Positions 10,642-23,499 are shown, counted from the stretch's first letter. The stretch: 64,000 bases of DNA from Enoplolaimus lenunculus (GCA_030248215.1 JASANG010002718.1:24152-88151); one strand, 5' to 3'. Notes: a model not told the origin generated them from the letters alone. Program-made: numbers and translations.

Positions 10642-10823
10642 GGCTCATGTAAAGATCAGAGGCGTAACGTTTTTCTGTGGCACTGCAATAGAGTAAGCTT
10701 AAGCTTTAAACTAATTTTTTGTTAAGGCTTAGGCTTAGATATAAGATGATTTTTACGCTTAGGATAAGGCTAGGAATATGCGTAGACTACTAGTGTTCCG
10801 GCCGTGTTCTATATACATTGACC
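10642..10823. mobile_element. TTAGGC MITE, A/B hybrid ends
   Basis: Left end GGCTCATGTAAAGATCAGAG (type A) and right end GTTCCGGCCGTGTTCTATAT (type B-like), with TTAGGC words between. From about 10830 to 11136 I see no feature. Confidence 0.75.
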
Positions 10824-11136
10824 TAAATTCATTTAGTTGTCCATTTTGATGAGATCGATGTAGATGGCTGTGTCACTCTTAAACCATATTTCAAACTAAA
10901 AACTAAAATACAAACTAAAAGAAAATCCTAAAATTACTCATTTCATGAAGTTTGTCCATTTGGCTATTAATGTTTATTTTGTTGTAATACTAAACTTTTT
11001 AGTTATCGGAAATTAAATCTGTTCTATATAAACAACAGTATTAGCTTTCTTAAAATATTTTCCTTAGTTTTTAATACTGCGTCCATTATACGCCTGTTTT
11101 CTTTCACTGTTTTACCTTGATTGTAATAACAAAAGT

Positions 11137-11231
11137 CAGCCAATCAGGTCAAAATTGTATTTCTAAGTCCACCAATCAGTTCAAAGTTGTATTTCTAAGT
11201 CTACCAATCAGTTCAAAATTGTATTTCTTAT
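11137..11231. repeat. 33-bp tandem repeat, three copies
   Basis: CCAATCAGTTCAAAATTGTA and TTTCTAAGTCTA repeated three times with few changes. Confidence 0.8.
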
Positions 11232-11744
11232 GCTGGATTACTCCGGCTGCGGACGTGACGGAGCGACCCACAGAGTCTGTATAAATATTAATGAGTTTTA
11301 ACAATTGTTTTGCAAGAAATATTACCTGTCAAACTTTATTGGTAATCATTGTTTAGGCAACTGTACAGCTTACGGGATTTGAAATGCTTTGGCGAAAAGA
11401 AAATCTAAAACAATAGGTAGATACCATACTAAACAAGCAGCCCTTAAAAGGGTCAAGAAGACGTGGCACGCATATTAACACTTGACCACAGATGGTGAAT
11501 TTATTTTGTGACCGAAGCAACTCGATTATGAAAGGCAAAATTAACACTACATTGGTAAAATTTGTAAAAAAAGAGCAATAGCTGATTAATTTTGGCAATT
11601 ATCACAAACTTCTGTATTAATATAAATTTTAGATTCGAGGCTGAAAAAAACTACCAGAAATTATTGAGTCTGTCACCGCGCGGTGTCATAACATAGGTAT
11701 TCTATTAGAGACTTGTAGCCGTATTGCCACCGTTTACTAAGTAG
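11232..11744. other. No recognised feature
   Basis: Unique-looking AT-rich sequence. A minus-strand frame at 11353-11598 is hydrophobic but lacks a recognisable domain or good splice sites. Confidence 0.4.
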
Positions 11745-11745
11745 T

Positions 11746-12130
11746 AATTAGGGTTCAACCGGATATACGGCTCCGGCAAAAAAAATCGACATCCGGTCCG
11801 ATATTCTAAAACCTGCCTAATACTTTTATTTTGAAAATTTTTAAAAAAATTGAATTCCACAGATTAGTTTAAACGATCATAGTCCTACTCATTCAACTGT
11901 TCCGGAAATGTTTGTGTGTGGCTTCATTTAGTATTGTTTACTAAATTGAAATGGAAAGTATAAATACGTATATGACATCAAACAAAACCATGTATACACT
12001 AAATATACAGTTTCAGCTCCGGCAACTACCGGAGTCGGATATTTAACTATCCAGTTCCGGCTCCGGCAATACCGGAGTTGGATATTGAACTATCCAGTTC
12101 CGGAATTTTTTGGCATCCGGTTGAACCCTG
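11746..12130. mobile_element. CAGGGTT hAT-like element
   Basis: Inverted ends AGGGTTCAACCGGATATACG and CATCCGGTTGAACCCTGG, with many CCGGCTCCGGCAA words inside. About 380 bp, non-coding. Confidence 0.75.
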
Positions 12131-12133
12131 GTC

Positions 12134-12286
12134 GGGCACGCAGCCAGGGAAGCTCAGCCCCCCCTTGGAAAATTTTTGCCCCCGTAGAAAATTTTCAACC
12201 TTGCTTGCAAATCATTAAAAACCATTGAATACCCCTCCTGAAAAATTTTCAGCTCCCTCAAGCACTGTGAGCTGGCTACCAGCTTG
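12134..12286. mobile_element. CAGGCCCGTAGCCA MITE, diverged
   Basis: GCACGCAGCCAGGGAAGCTC at one end and GAGCTGGCTACCAGCTTG at the other, with the family body CAACCTTGCTTGCAAATCAT. Similar copies occur at more than ten places in the window. Confidence 0.7.
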
Positions 12287-12563
12287 ACCCTGGCAGTAAA
12301 TAGGTTTTCAAGCCTGCGAACTGCGGCATCTGTTGACCTGTGCCATTTCGTTGCAGTGCGATATTACAACTGCACAAAATCTGTGAATTTTCTAATTTTG
12401 TTGTTAACTGACTGCAATCTGAGTGTCGAACTTGTAATAATTGCTTTCACACAGAATATATTTAGATGCCACGTGCTGATCACACGTAGCTTTTCATTCA
12501 ATATTTTTTATGCTCCTGGTACCGTTTTTATGATCGTAGGATCAGTCCGTAGTTATGTAGCTA

Positions 12564-12827
12564 CACTGCAAAAATGATGAGTCAAATTGACTTTCTCCGA
12601 AATAAGCTCTACTAGGCTAGACAAATTGAATCAAACTCGACTCCAACAGAGCCAAACATGCGACTCAGTTAGTCGAATTTGACTCTGGTGGGCTCGAAGT
12701 TGACTCATTTTGTGTAGTCCGTAGAGCCTATTTCGAAGACGGTCCAGAGTCGAATTTGACTCATTATGTGTAGTCCCGTAAAGCCCACTTTGGAGAAGGT
12801 CAATTTGACTCACCATTTTTTGCAGTG
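12564..12827. mobile_element. CACTGCAAAAAATG foldback MITE
   Basis: Ends CACTGCAAAAAATGATGAGT and TTGACTCACCATTTTTTGCA, preceded by TA. The two halves are inverted copies (GTCAAATTGACT / GACTACACAA words). It ends 28 bp before the ATG of the channel gene, so it may form part of that gene's promoter or leader. Confidence 0.8.
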
Positions 12828-12855
12828 AATAAAATTAATTGAAAATCGTCTTGTA

Positions 12856-14298
12856 ATGCTATCAAATCAATATTCTGCGAACAATTTCATCAATTTACAC
12901 AAGTTAAGTTGTACAACATTCAGATATGCATCAGTTGTTTTGCCTCTGTCGGCGAGTCTTTTATTTTGTCTCATCCGTGGGATCTGCAACAATATTAATC
13001 ATTTCACATCCGAGCCGACCACGACTACTATTCAAATCCATCATCCGAACCGGTTTCCAGACATCCTGATTTGTCCGTATTCATGGATCAACACAACTGC
13101 AGCCAATGAGCTGTCAATTTCACGTCGGTCGATACTGTTTGCGTTGTCCCATTTTCCAAATTTAGAAACGCCTCTGGCAAAGCTTGTGCGTCAACAACTG
13201 TTGGAAACGCGAGGAAACATCAACAAAAAATCAGCGAAAAATTCCGGTTTACCAATTGATGATCAAACGGATTCGGAGCTGAATGCGACAAATGCCAAAA
13301 TCGACGGCATCCGGGCGCAATTTTTTCAAGAAACCAACGCATTTTGTGACTCGTTATCGTGTTTCTTCTCGACTATCGCGTTTCGTCCGTCGAGTATAAT
13401 TGTCGTAATCGATGACGTCCATTCTCTTAGCGTCAACAAATTTAGACACGTCACCTTATATCAAACGTCATCAGGCGTGTGTTACTTGCACTCGATCAAT
13501 ACGTCACTTTCGAATTTAAGGGCGTTGTTTGTAAAAGTGACGTTTGCAATTGCGTTTCATCAATCGAATGACGTCGATCCAGTTTTCAACTACAAATCAA
13601 ATTCGCTTCGATTTTCGCTCGGATCGAGTTCAATTTCGCCGTGGGCGTTTCGACTGCATCAATTGCATCAAGGACGCCAGTACAATATTTTGATCGACTC
13701 GTCGTTGGATAAACGATTGAACACAATCCGTACGCGTTGTTCGAGTAATGGAAGTGTTAGCGACACCATTATGTGCGTTAACAAATGTATCCTTTGCAGC
13801 AAAGAATGCCGATCCAAATGTGAAGTATACTCACCGACGCTTTCGGATGGTAAATTCAGCCACAAACAATCCTCAGCGGACACTGGAGCCTTCAGTTTTG
13901 TTACATCAGATGGTTGTGGTCATTCCAAAAACAGCGACAATCGACTCGGACTATGTTCGTTGTTGAGTAACAGCTCGAGTCGATGCCACGTTCAACTTAA
14001 CGATATTCCGTGTATCAAAAAATGTGTTGGTCCTTGCGTCGCCGACTCGCACTCGTTAACCATACAAAGCGAGCTGATTGGTTCAACTGGTTACAATCGA
14101 AGCCAACGTCCCAGGCGGACGCTGATGACGCTAAAATTTCGAGATCCATGGAATTCAATCAGTGTAATTGAACGTCGAACGTATCCGCTGTCAGAGTTGC
14201 TGTCGAATTTGGGCGGCTTAATTTCGTTATTTTTTGGCGTTTCTATTTTATCCGTCCTTGCTTCGGTTACGCTGGTTTGTAACTGTGGAAATAGATGA
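12856..14298 (+). CDS. DEG/ENaC-like sodium channel subunit, single exon
   Basis: A 480-aa open frame. Residues 24-44 form a first membrane segment, followed at 67-73 by FPDILIC, matching the family FPAVTVC motif just outside the membrane. A long extracellular loop carries many Cys in pairs (CVNKC, CSKEC, CIKKC). Residues 443-475 (YPLSELLSNLGGLISLFFGV and on) make the second membrane segment with the family L-L-S-x-x-G-G start and the G-x-S selectivity triplet at 461-463. Such trimers pass Na+ across the plasma membrane and are gated by acid, peptide or touch depending on the member. It is short for the family, has no intron, and lacks the acidic residue that usually follows G-x-S in the second segment. 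The first ATG was chosen; an upstream exon cannot be excluded. A foldback MITE ends 28 bp upstream. Confidence 0.8.
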   Translation: MLSNQYSANNFINLHKLSCTTFRYASVVLPLSASLLFCLIRGICNNINHFTSEPTTTTIQIHHPNRFPDILICPYSWINTTAANELSISRRSILFALSHFPNLETPLAKLVRQQLLETRGNINKKSAKNSGLPIDDQTDSELNATNAKIDGIRAQFFQETNAFCDSLSCFFSTIAFRPSSIIVVIDDVHSLSVNKFRHVTLYQTSSGVCYLHSINTSLSNLRALFVKVTFAIAFHQSNDVDPVFNYKSNSLRFSLGSSSISPWAFRLHQLHQGRQYNILIDSSLDKRLNTIRTRCSSNGSVSDTIMCVNKCILCSKECRSKCEVYSPTLSDGKFSHKQSSADTGAFSFVTSDGCGHSKNSDNRLGLCSLLSNSSSRCHVQLNDIPCIKKCVGPCVADSHSLTIQSELIGSTGYNRSQRPRRTLMTLKFRDPWNSISVIERRTYPLSELLSNLGGLISLFFGVSILSVLASVTLVCNCGNR

Positions 14299-14441
14299 CA
14301 TTGAATCAGTGTAGGGAGTTAGCAACACAGTTCGTGGTGGCATTTGGCTAATTCAGTGAGAAATATGGTTGTTGTTCTTGGGGTCGTAGGCACAAATGTG
14401 TGGCGTCTATGACAAGTTGGTGATAGGTCTTGTAACTATTC

Positions 14442-14663
14442 GGTCAATGTAAAGAACAGTGGCGGAACAGTGTTATAATCATATTCCTTAGCCTAAGCCT
14501 CAGACTAAGCGTGAGCCTAAACCTAAGCGTAAGAATGAGCAAGTTTCCTCAGCATAAGCATAAGCATAAGCCTAAGCCAAGCAATCAAATTAGTCTAAAG
14601 CTTAAGCTTACTCTTTTCTAGTCCGACTGAAACACGTTCCGCCCCTGATCTTTAACATGGGTC
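14442..14663. mobile_element. TTAGGC MITE type A
   Basis: GGTCAATGTAAAGAACAGTG to CCGCCCCTGATCTTTAACAT, with AAGCCT hexamers throughout. Starts 144 bp past the channel stop codon. The following 450 bp hold nothing recognised. Confidence 0.85.
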
Positions 14664-15110
14664 TAAATTTTGAATCAGTGAATGCTCAAGATCAAAATTC
14701 AACACATTATTCGCATACGAGTATCTCTAGTTCTGTACCTTTTTTAAGTTAAACAACTGCAATAGTTAGTGAGTTTGAAAATGTATTACTAACTGATGAT
14801 AGTTGCTATACACATCTAAGAATATGGGCCCTAATTGGCACCGCTTGACGCACAGTTTATGGGAAGGTATTTCAACCACCCTGACAGTCATTTGGAAAGA
14901 ACGGAACAAGGGCCAGCCTATCGAGCAGAATGAAAGTTATGGGGCGCTGGTGGCACAATATGGTCCGTTTCGTTGCCTGCTGCCCCAAAATTAATTTCGC
15001 AACATTTGATGATTTTTCGTTATTGAAATTAAATTCATCAAAAGATGCTTTTGCATTGTAATAATAACATTTGTTTTTAAGTTGAAAAATATTATAACGT
15101 TCGTCAAAAC

Positions 15111-15304
15111 GTCCAATGTAAAGAACAGCGGCGGAACAGTATTATAAGCTTATTCCTGAGCCTAAGCCTAAGCGTAAGCGTAAGAATGAGCATATGCCTA
15201 AGCAAAGCCTAAGCCTAAGCAAAGCAAAAAAATAGTCTAAAGCTTTAGCTTACTCTTTTCTCGTCTCACAGAAAAACGTTCCGCCCTTGATGTTTACATG
15301 GGCC
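15111..15304. mobile_element. TTAGGC MITE type A with exact 8-bp duplication
   Basis: GTCCAATGTAAAGAACAGCG to GTTTACATGGGCC, flanked on both sides by GTCAAAAC (15103-15110 and 15305-15312). This fixes the family's target duplication at 8 bp. Confidence 0.92.
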
Positions 15305-15322
15305 GTCAAAACATTTAACGTA

Positions 15323-15715
15323 CTGTAGTGACCCGAATAAAAGGGGTGGGGGTAATAAGACGGAATCCCCATTTTGAGTCTCAATCAATAAGAGTCCGTA
15401 TCTCTAACAAAGGTCTGTAAGCGGATAGAGCACCTAAACCCCCAATTAGAGTGAATAAACGTCAATTATTTCTAATTGTAGTGCATAAATGACTCCGGGA
15501 CCAAATAATTTGAGTTTAAAACTTTAAAGCGTACTTAAGTTTTGAAAGTAACATTCCAAAGTATAACTTTGCATTATCGCTCAAGCATTTGATGCAAGAC
15601 AAAAAACGTTTAATTCAACGGATAGTTGCAATACAGGATATATATCAGTAACGAAGAGTGGCGTAGGGCGGGTTGAAAATGATTGTGGGTCATATTTAAT
15701 GCTACGTTTAAGTGT
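15323..15715. mobile_element. CTGTAGTGACCCG MITE (mariner-like), right end lost
   Basis: Preceded by TA, starts CTGTAGTGACCCGAATAAAA. The body (GAGTCCGTATC, GGATAGTTGCAATAC, ATATATCAGTAACGAAGA) matches the complete copy at 31897-32290. The remainder to 16250 has no feature I can name. Confidence 0.75.
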
Positions 15716-16254
15716 TTTTATGTTTCCCACTGGGATGTCGCCACTGGCCTCGCTGTAGATATAGCCGTTCGGCACACTTGAGGCACTGGTAAGGCACGCT
15801 GCAGCGTGCATTAACTGTGCATCAAACGGCTATGGTAAGCTGGAGCGTGCGATAACCGTGGCTCAAGTATGCCGACCAATTATACCCAAAAGGCACGTTG
15901 GTTGTAGCATGGCTTTTAACGCCCTTTTCATATAAAAGGATACCCCAGAAAATTTTTAACCTTGCTTGCAAGTCATCGAAAACGCTTTCATTATTTTCCA
16001 TAATTGAAGTTTATATACTATTTGTCATATTTGTGTAATTAAATCAAATTAACACGAATTAACTGTGTCCAGTGTCTGCAATTACTAGCGGTCAAGTGGG
16101 TGGTGTACACCACACTCCGTTAGGAAATTTTTTGTTATAAAATGATAAGGGTCCTACCTTACAATTTTTTCCTCAGAAAATGTTTTGGTGATAAAATACC
16201 GCTCCCAATGACATATATAGCGTACAGTAAAAAATTACACTATATAATTACTAA

Positions 16255-16376
16255 AAACTGAAATTCCGATTTCGATTCCAATTCCGGTTCGGACATAAAA
16301 ATTAAATTTGATTCCGATTGCGATTCTGTTTCCGACAAAATGTACTTCAGATTGGAACCCTGGTATCTGGAATTTT
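16255..16376. repeat. CAGGGTT hAT-like element, fragment
   Basis: GATTCCGATTGCGATTCTG words and the right end TTGGAACCCTGG. Confidence 0.55.
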
Positions 16377-16648
16377 GGGCCTCAAATATATTGGTGAAAA
16401 ATAAAAATTTCTTGAAACTTTTATTATTCAGTATCTGTTTTCGGGTTCTTTTTCATTATTTTTACTATCCGTTTACACATTGACTACATTGTATTAAAGA
16501 TATTACTGTTCTAAATATAGGCATCACTTTGACTTCTTAACTTTGTCATTAGTATCTGCTCAAATATTGCGAAATTTTGCCACAAATTTTCGCTGTATTT
16601 GTACCGTTTTATAATTCTTCAACCAATATCATTGGGGTATGGCATAAT

Positions 16649-16654
16649 TTTAAT
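16649..16654 (-). promoter_or_regulatory. Possible polyadenylation signal ATTAAA
   Basis: ATTAAA on the minus strand, 9 nt after the TAA of the last MAM-like exon. Unusually close to the stop, so only a weak candidate. Confidence 0.25.
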
Positions 16655-16662
16655 CTTGAGCC

Positions 16663-16743
16663 TTATTTGTCAGCAATGACGTGTTCGTTGGAGATAACGT
16701 CATCTTTCCAAGCAGCAACCAATCCGAATGGAGTATTTTCAAA
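16663..16743 (-). CDS. MAM-like gene, last exon
   Basis: Acceptor TTCCCAG. Reads [20 protein letters not shown] then HVIADK and a TAA stop. FGLVAAW...HVIADK aligns with FEIVFVAT...FVIIDN of domain 1, so this is the matching strand pair of domain 2. The stop comes before the expected I-x-Y-x-x-x-x-C end. Confidence 0.65.
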   Translation of the reverse strand, partial: FENTPFGLVAAWKDDVISNEHVIADK

Positions 16744-19700
16744 CTGGGAATAGCCAATCAGAATGCAGAATAAAGTTTGCAATTGTTGCGTTGAAATTGT
16801 GTCACTTTTTTTCGCGACATCTTTTAGTTGTATCCAGTTGCAACAGAATTTACACTGTCGCAAACATAATTGTAGTTAATATCAAGCAGCCGAAATTCGT
16901 CGATAGCAACAAAATTATAATTTTGTAAATCTCGGCCGTGAAATTGAACCTGAAACGAAAATTAATCAAAGTCGACTATGAGACTTTCTCGATAAAAGTA
17001 TACAGCTGAAAAATAAATGTACTCAGCGCTCGTTGCGTTTTGTCTATTTCTATTAACATCAGTTCTTTTAATGAGTGTTTATTGACAGAAAAATGTTCGA
17101 AAATAAAGTTAAGTAAAACGAAAGTAACGCATACGCTGTTGTAATTTGTACGGTGCAAAAATACTGTAGTGACCCGAATAAGAGAGAACGACTGGCCCAA
17201 GTATAGAACAGGGCCGGAACGTTTTCCGACGGGACTGTAATAGAGTCAGTTTAAACTTTAGATTAACTTTTTTGCTTAGACTGAGGCTTATAGGCTTAGG
17301 TATAGGCTCATACTTACGCTTTAGGCTTAGGCTTAGGCTTAGGCTTAGGAATATGCTTCTGCTACTGTTCCGGCCTTATTCTTACGGCCGAAGGACTGAG
17401 ATTTATTTTGCATCTCCAGACGGTACCCCTACTGTTATATTCGGTTACGGACTGTTATGTACTGAGGATTCGGATCCATATTAGTTGGATCCGAATCCTA
17501 TTTATTAATATTTTTGGGAAGAAATGAGTGACTCCGAAACGTTTTCGTTGATTGACTTGTCCGGTAGTCTTTTTTTGTTAAAGGTTTATGCGGGACGTTT
17601 AAGCGGCTGTTAAATATTTGGGCAATCTGGACCACTTATCGGCACTTATGGATCCTATCCATTGACGGACTATAATTAGTGACACGAACTCCTAATTAAT
17701 TGACTGGGACCTTTTTACCTTCCTTCTTATTCGGACCACTACAGTAGGAAAGTTGCAGACTCTTGGTGAAACAGTTAAATTTCAAGCGCACTCTAGAAAG
17801 CTATACGGCACAGACATTACTTTTCCAAATTTAGGCAATATACTATGCGGTTTCAGTGGTGACTACGAGGGATGGGGGGTCGAGGGTCAGGCAAAAATAC
17901 AACGCGCAATGGTTCATTTTGTACTATGCAGAACCTTAGTAGTTGCAACACTTTTGTCAAAGAGTAATCATCCACTCTTGGTTGTATTAAATGCTTTTGT
18001 GTGCGTCGTAAAAAATCGCACGACAAAACTGTCATTTTATGCAAATTTTGCAATTTCAAACAGCAAAATTTAAAATATGTTTGCTCTGCGTTTTCACTAA
18101 AAACTGCAACAAAAAATTGCAAAAAATGTTTGCACTGCGTTTGCAATCAAACTGCAAATAATCACGAAAAAATTGCTTAAAAAGAAAAACTTTTAGTTTA
18201 ACTTTTAAGTTGTTCTTTTTAGCGAGTCAACTCCGAGCCTGCTGGCCAAGACTTACCTCGCTGTAGCCGTGTGGTAGTGTAATTTCTTGAACTCGCCACA
18301 TTCGTTCGTATTTGGGTTTGTTGCCACGGTCAGCGTACACAATAACTCCGTTGATTAAAACCTAAAACTTTTAATAGTAAATTTTAGGCTCTTTTTTGGC
18401 TCAAAAATGGTCCGATTTTGAAACTTTTCGCACGATCTGGTTTGTCTATTTTGCCTGATCGCTTTTCAGGTAATTTTTTATTTTTGAATAATTAAAATTT
18501 TCATGTCTGTTCCGCAGGAAACGCCTTTAACACGCAAACTATCAAACAATGGCTGAGTTTGCGAAATCTTAGTAAAATTATACTTTATGTAATTGCTTAA
18601 GTCGCCGACTTAAGTAAATACTTTACTTTTTGAATCAAAACTAATAAATGCTTGAAGCGAATATCATAACAAGAAAGCCATAGGTTTGCTTTATATTAAG
18701 GCAGCATCACGAGTCTACAATTTTAATTAGACCAATGTTAAGATGCCTGAACCGTAAATCTGTTAATAGATCAAAATTTTGTTTGTGCCAAAGTATTTGC
18801 TTAACTTTTAATTACTAAGTCGTACTTAAATACGGTTTCAGAAACCCAACAATTATTAATCAATAATCGACAGGTCTTGGGTAACCGCCTGCTGAGGGAA
18901 ATGCCTAAAAGCCCTGTGTCCGTACATTAAATGTAAATTTTAGTGGCCCATGTATAGAACAGGGCCGGAACAGTAGAATAAGCATATTCCTAAGCCTAAG
19001 CCTAAGCCCAAGCCTAAGCGTATGGATGAGCCTATTCTTAAGCCTAAGCAAAAAACCTAACCAAAAAATTAGTCAAAAGCTGAAACGGACTCTATTATAG
19101 GTCCTGGCCATTTTAGTTATATTAAAATGACAATGTTTACTGAATTCATAGCATTAACACCATCCGTATACGTCAAACATTTTACATACACTCTGTCTTT
19201 GGAAGCATAAATATTTTGCTCAAAGGTATCGGGGTGGTTCCCATGCCCCCCCTTTAAAGTTCAGGCTTGCTCGAAGGCTTCCATTTATTGGATATCTCAG
19301 CATGGCCGAATCGATGCCTCGCTGGGCCTTTATCGGTCTGATTAATGCTCGAAGGATACTTAAACCTGATATTTTAATAATTTTACAATGTGAAAGTAAT
19401 ATTTCTATTTTTCAAGGTTTAGCCTTTGCTACGACTTTCGGCTCACATAAAGGCTTAGGAATACCTTAGGCAAAAGTCTTACAGTTCAGCCTTTTCAATA
19501 AACCTAAGCCTCGGACCCTTAGCCAAGGGTGGGGCCAGTAGACGCTCAGCCATACCCCCTGGAAAAATTTTGGCCCACCTCGAAGATTGTCAACCTTGCT
19601 TGCAAGTCATTGAAAACCTTTAAATGCCCCTGCTGAAAAAATGTTAGCCCCCGCGTAGAAAGGTGGGCTGGCTACGAGCCTGCTAAGCCTAAATTTTTAT

Positions 19701-22700
19701 TATACGAGTAAATGTGAACAAATAGTGTATAAGGTAATGTTTAAACCAGTTGATGCCTACTTCAAATATTGTATTCCAAGATGATTTGTAATAGTAAAAG
19801 CGTAGAATTCTTGGACGTCGGAATGAAACATTATAAAATAGCGAATCGTGGACCATAAGACTGGGAATGCTTTGAAGATACGCGTAGGTGCCACCTGAAA
19901 TCATTAGGACCCAATTCCAATGGCCCGTTGAAAGACAGAGACCAAAGGACTTAGAGACTGGTAGGCTTAGGCTTAGGCTTGCGCCACAAAATGTTTCTGT
20001 ATATGAGATATACCTCGAATTTTGTTGACCCTTTCTTGACGAACGTCTCAACTCGAATATTGCACTGACCCTACCTTGACGAGTGTAATAAAACTCGAGA
20101 TGTGTGTTGACCCTAATAACGACGAGAGTCACAAATTGCTTTGTGACACGCGTTGAGGTTGGGTTAACATAAATTTTCGTTCGATGTAGGGTTAATTTTA
20201 CGATGTAACCGGATATCCGTTTTTGGTAAAAATCGGTGTCCGTTTCAGTTTCAGTTTCCGTTATCGAAATACCGGAATTTGTTTTATTTTTATGCTCTCC
20301 AATTTATTTCTAAATCGCGTAAATATCTGGTAATTTTCAATTACACATATGCTGCAATTGTTCGAAAATGAAATTAAAATTACGAAAGTCATTCATAATA
20401 TTGAACATTTCGGTGCTTCCGCTACATTTGAATATTCGTATTCCGTTTCCGTTATTTTAACTATCCGTTTGCACCCTGGTTAACGGTGTAGCAGAGGGTT
20501 GTTAAAAACTTTTGAACTTACGTCAAAGTGTATCAAAAATCGGTGTTATTGACAAGTGTTCAGGTACACTGTAAATTCCAATGAGTTGATTACTCAATTC
20601 AGCTAGCGAGTTGGTTATTTCTGAATTAATATCAGTAAACATTAACTCATTCTGAGTTGAGTTGACTCTAACTCTGAGTCGAGTTGACTCTGGGTGAGTT
20701 GGTTATTTAACTCAGAATGAATTGAATCAACTCAAAATTCTGAGTTCTGATAGTCCTAACTCAGACTGAGTGATTCGACTCATTCTGAGTTAAAATCAAC
20801 TCACTGAAATTTACGGTGTATAACCAATGGAACATTTTCGTTGAGGTAATGTTAACATGTGCTTGTTAATCCTGGGATATAACACATTTTGTGGCTTGGC
20901 CGAATTTTGTATTATGAACGGCGTCTTAAGCTATTACCCTTGCTAGGTTACCACAATTTACTGTCTGCTAGTGTTTTTATTGCGTTTAATGCGGGATTCA
21001 CGTTATAACCAGGGCAAAGGTTTGTCCCATGCTGATTCGACGTCAACGTTAAAATTATTCGGGCTCTCAAATCGGGTCAACATTTTAATGATTCTCGGCG
21101 TTTTAAAAAAGCGAAAGGTTTAATACGACTTACTATAGTCACCGGATGCGTCATACGGAATACCGGTGTACGGACGAGCAATGCCACCAACACCAGTTTT
21201 CCAACCATAAAGCCGATTAGGTATTTCTTGTTCGCATAAAGTACCTAAATTTCAGTAAAGCCCTATTCACACGTGCAAATTTTTGCTGCAAGAACTTGCA
21301 GCAGCAACTTGCACTTGCAAGTTTTGTCGAAAATCCCGTTCGAAAAACTTGCAGCTGCAACATAATTCATCAAAAATCAAAGCTAGGAATTTAGTTCACA
21401 TGTGTGAATAACCGTGCAAGTTCACTGAATTTATTGCAACCGATATCACATTGGCTGATGAAAAAATGCAAGTTCTGTGTGCAATTTGCAGCTGCAAGTT
21501 CTCATAGCAAAAACTTGTATTGTTGTAGAACAGAATGCACCCACCGCGCGATCCGGTTATGCCCGACCCTCCATCATTTATGAAAGGTACTTTTGCAACA
21601 ATATTTCTAGTTTTTTTATTCAAAGTCAATCTGATTATTATATGAAGCCTCGGGCGAAAACGCAACGCGTGCTGGTACATTTAGTATTATCCTAAGCTTA
21701 AGTGGTTGTATAGTCAGGTTTATGAGTGATCATTCGCTCTTGACTATGGCAATTATTATCCTTTATTAGCATCGTTATAGAGATTCACATTTGATGATAG
21801 CGGTAAATTTTCAAAAATTTCACTTCTATGCTTGGTGACACATGCGGGGTTCACGTTATAAGCGGGGCAGGCGGAACACGGTTTGTCTAATGTTGATTCG
21901 ACGTCAACGTTAAAATTCGGCCTCTTTTATCAGGTCAACAGACAAAACTCGAATGTCGTATGACATTAGTTTACAAACCACCGCTCTCAAATGATCAATA
22001 TGTACAAGGGACGGTATATCTTGTGATACTGTGGGACATTTATGCGAATATCATTTGATATTCCAAAATTACAACGAATATATGATATCTGAGAACAAAA
22101 GGTGACCCACACATGTTAATAGCAGACAAATACCAATTTTTGAATACGATATATGGTTTACAAGCAAACAAAATGTTACCCAATAGTCTAATCGGGACAA
22201 ACCGTACCCCGAGCTGCCCCGGAGGACCCCTGAACTATAAAGATTAAGCCCCCTTTTAAAGTATTATTCAGGGACAAACCAGCTTTCTAGTCGAAGTAGC
22301 GCACCTGCACTTGCGTCTAGTGTTTTTATAGGGAGTCGTTCTATACGTGAACCAGGCCAAGCACAATATTTGGCTTTATCATATTACACAGTTCGGGCGT
22401 ACGTTCATGGTATTCTTCCAAGATATTCTGATTCATGCAGACTGTAGCCTGCTCACCTTGCTAGGAGGGCATAAAACTTGCTCAGCAGGGCATTCATGGG
22501 TGATAAATGACTCACAACCAAAAGATTAAAAGTTTTCTTGGTGGGGGGTGAGGCAAAATTTTTAGGGGGTCTGAGACCCCCATCCCCCCCGGGCTACGGG
22601 CCCGCCCAAATGTAAAACTAACCAAGATCAAAGTTGCAGTTGAGCATTGGACAATTTTTAATGTTCTCGAGCTGATCAATCTGCAACATAATCGTACAAT

Positions 22701-23499
22701 GAACAGTTCAACACAACTTTGAACTCGAATTCAATCTCGCGGCCGGATTCAAAAACTTGCGTCGAAAGAAAGACCATGCGCGATATATCAAACCTGATTA
22801 TGAAACCTAATTTTACGTTGACATTATGCTCGCTAAAAACTTAAACTTAAATTATAGCATAACTAAACTTGAATATTATAGTTTAAGACACACTCAAATG
22901 GTGGACGGATTAACTAAACTAGAATTTTAAGTTTAAATTAAACTAAAATATTTTTAAGTTTAACACGAGTTTAAAAGTAAACTTAATTTTCGTTGAAGAA
23001 ACAAATCCGGCTCAGAAATTATGCGTATCAAAGAGTTCGCTAAGTTTAGTTTAAACTAAAATTAGTTAAATTTTAAATTAGTTTAAGCGAACACCTACCT
23101 GTTAGTTCAGTTATTCTAGAAAGTTAGTTTAGTACTGCTGGATTGGTTTAAACTAACTTGATTTAACCTTAAGCTAATCCACCAGTATTAAACTAACTTT
23201 TTAGATTTACTAAATTAACAAGTAAGGTTTAGGCATAAACTCATTTCGTAGGCAGGAATTTAGTTCACACGTGTGAATAACCATGCAAGTTCTCTGAATC
23301 TTTGCAGCCGCTTTCTCATTGGCCGGTGAAAAAAATGCAAGTTCTACGTCCAATTTGCAGCTATAAGTTCTCGCAGCAAAAAATTGCACGTGTGAATATG
23401 GCTTTACTGAAGTCATCCGCATCATGTGCTTTTACGTCTTACCTCTAATCCTGGAGCAGGGCCAGTTATCACAACGTATGGTTTAACTGTGATCATATA

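Noticed and set aside
13668-13883. Minus-strand frame inside the DEG/ENaC-like gene
   Set aside because: Antisense shadow of the plus-strand coding sequence.
14803-14994. Plus-strand 63-codon frame downstream of the DEG/ENaC-like gene
   Set aside because: No recognisable domain, no splice context, between two TTAGGC MITEs.
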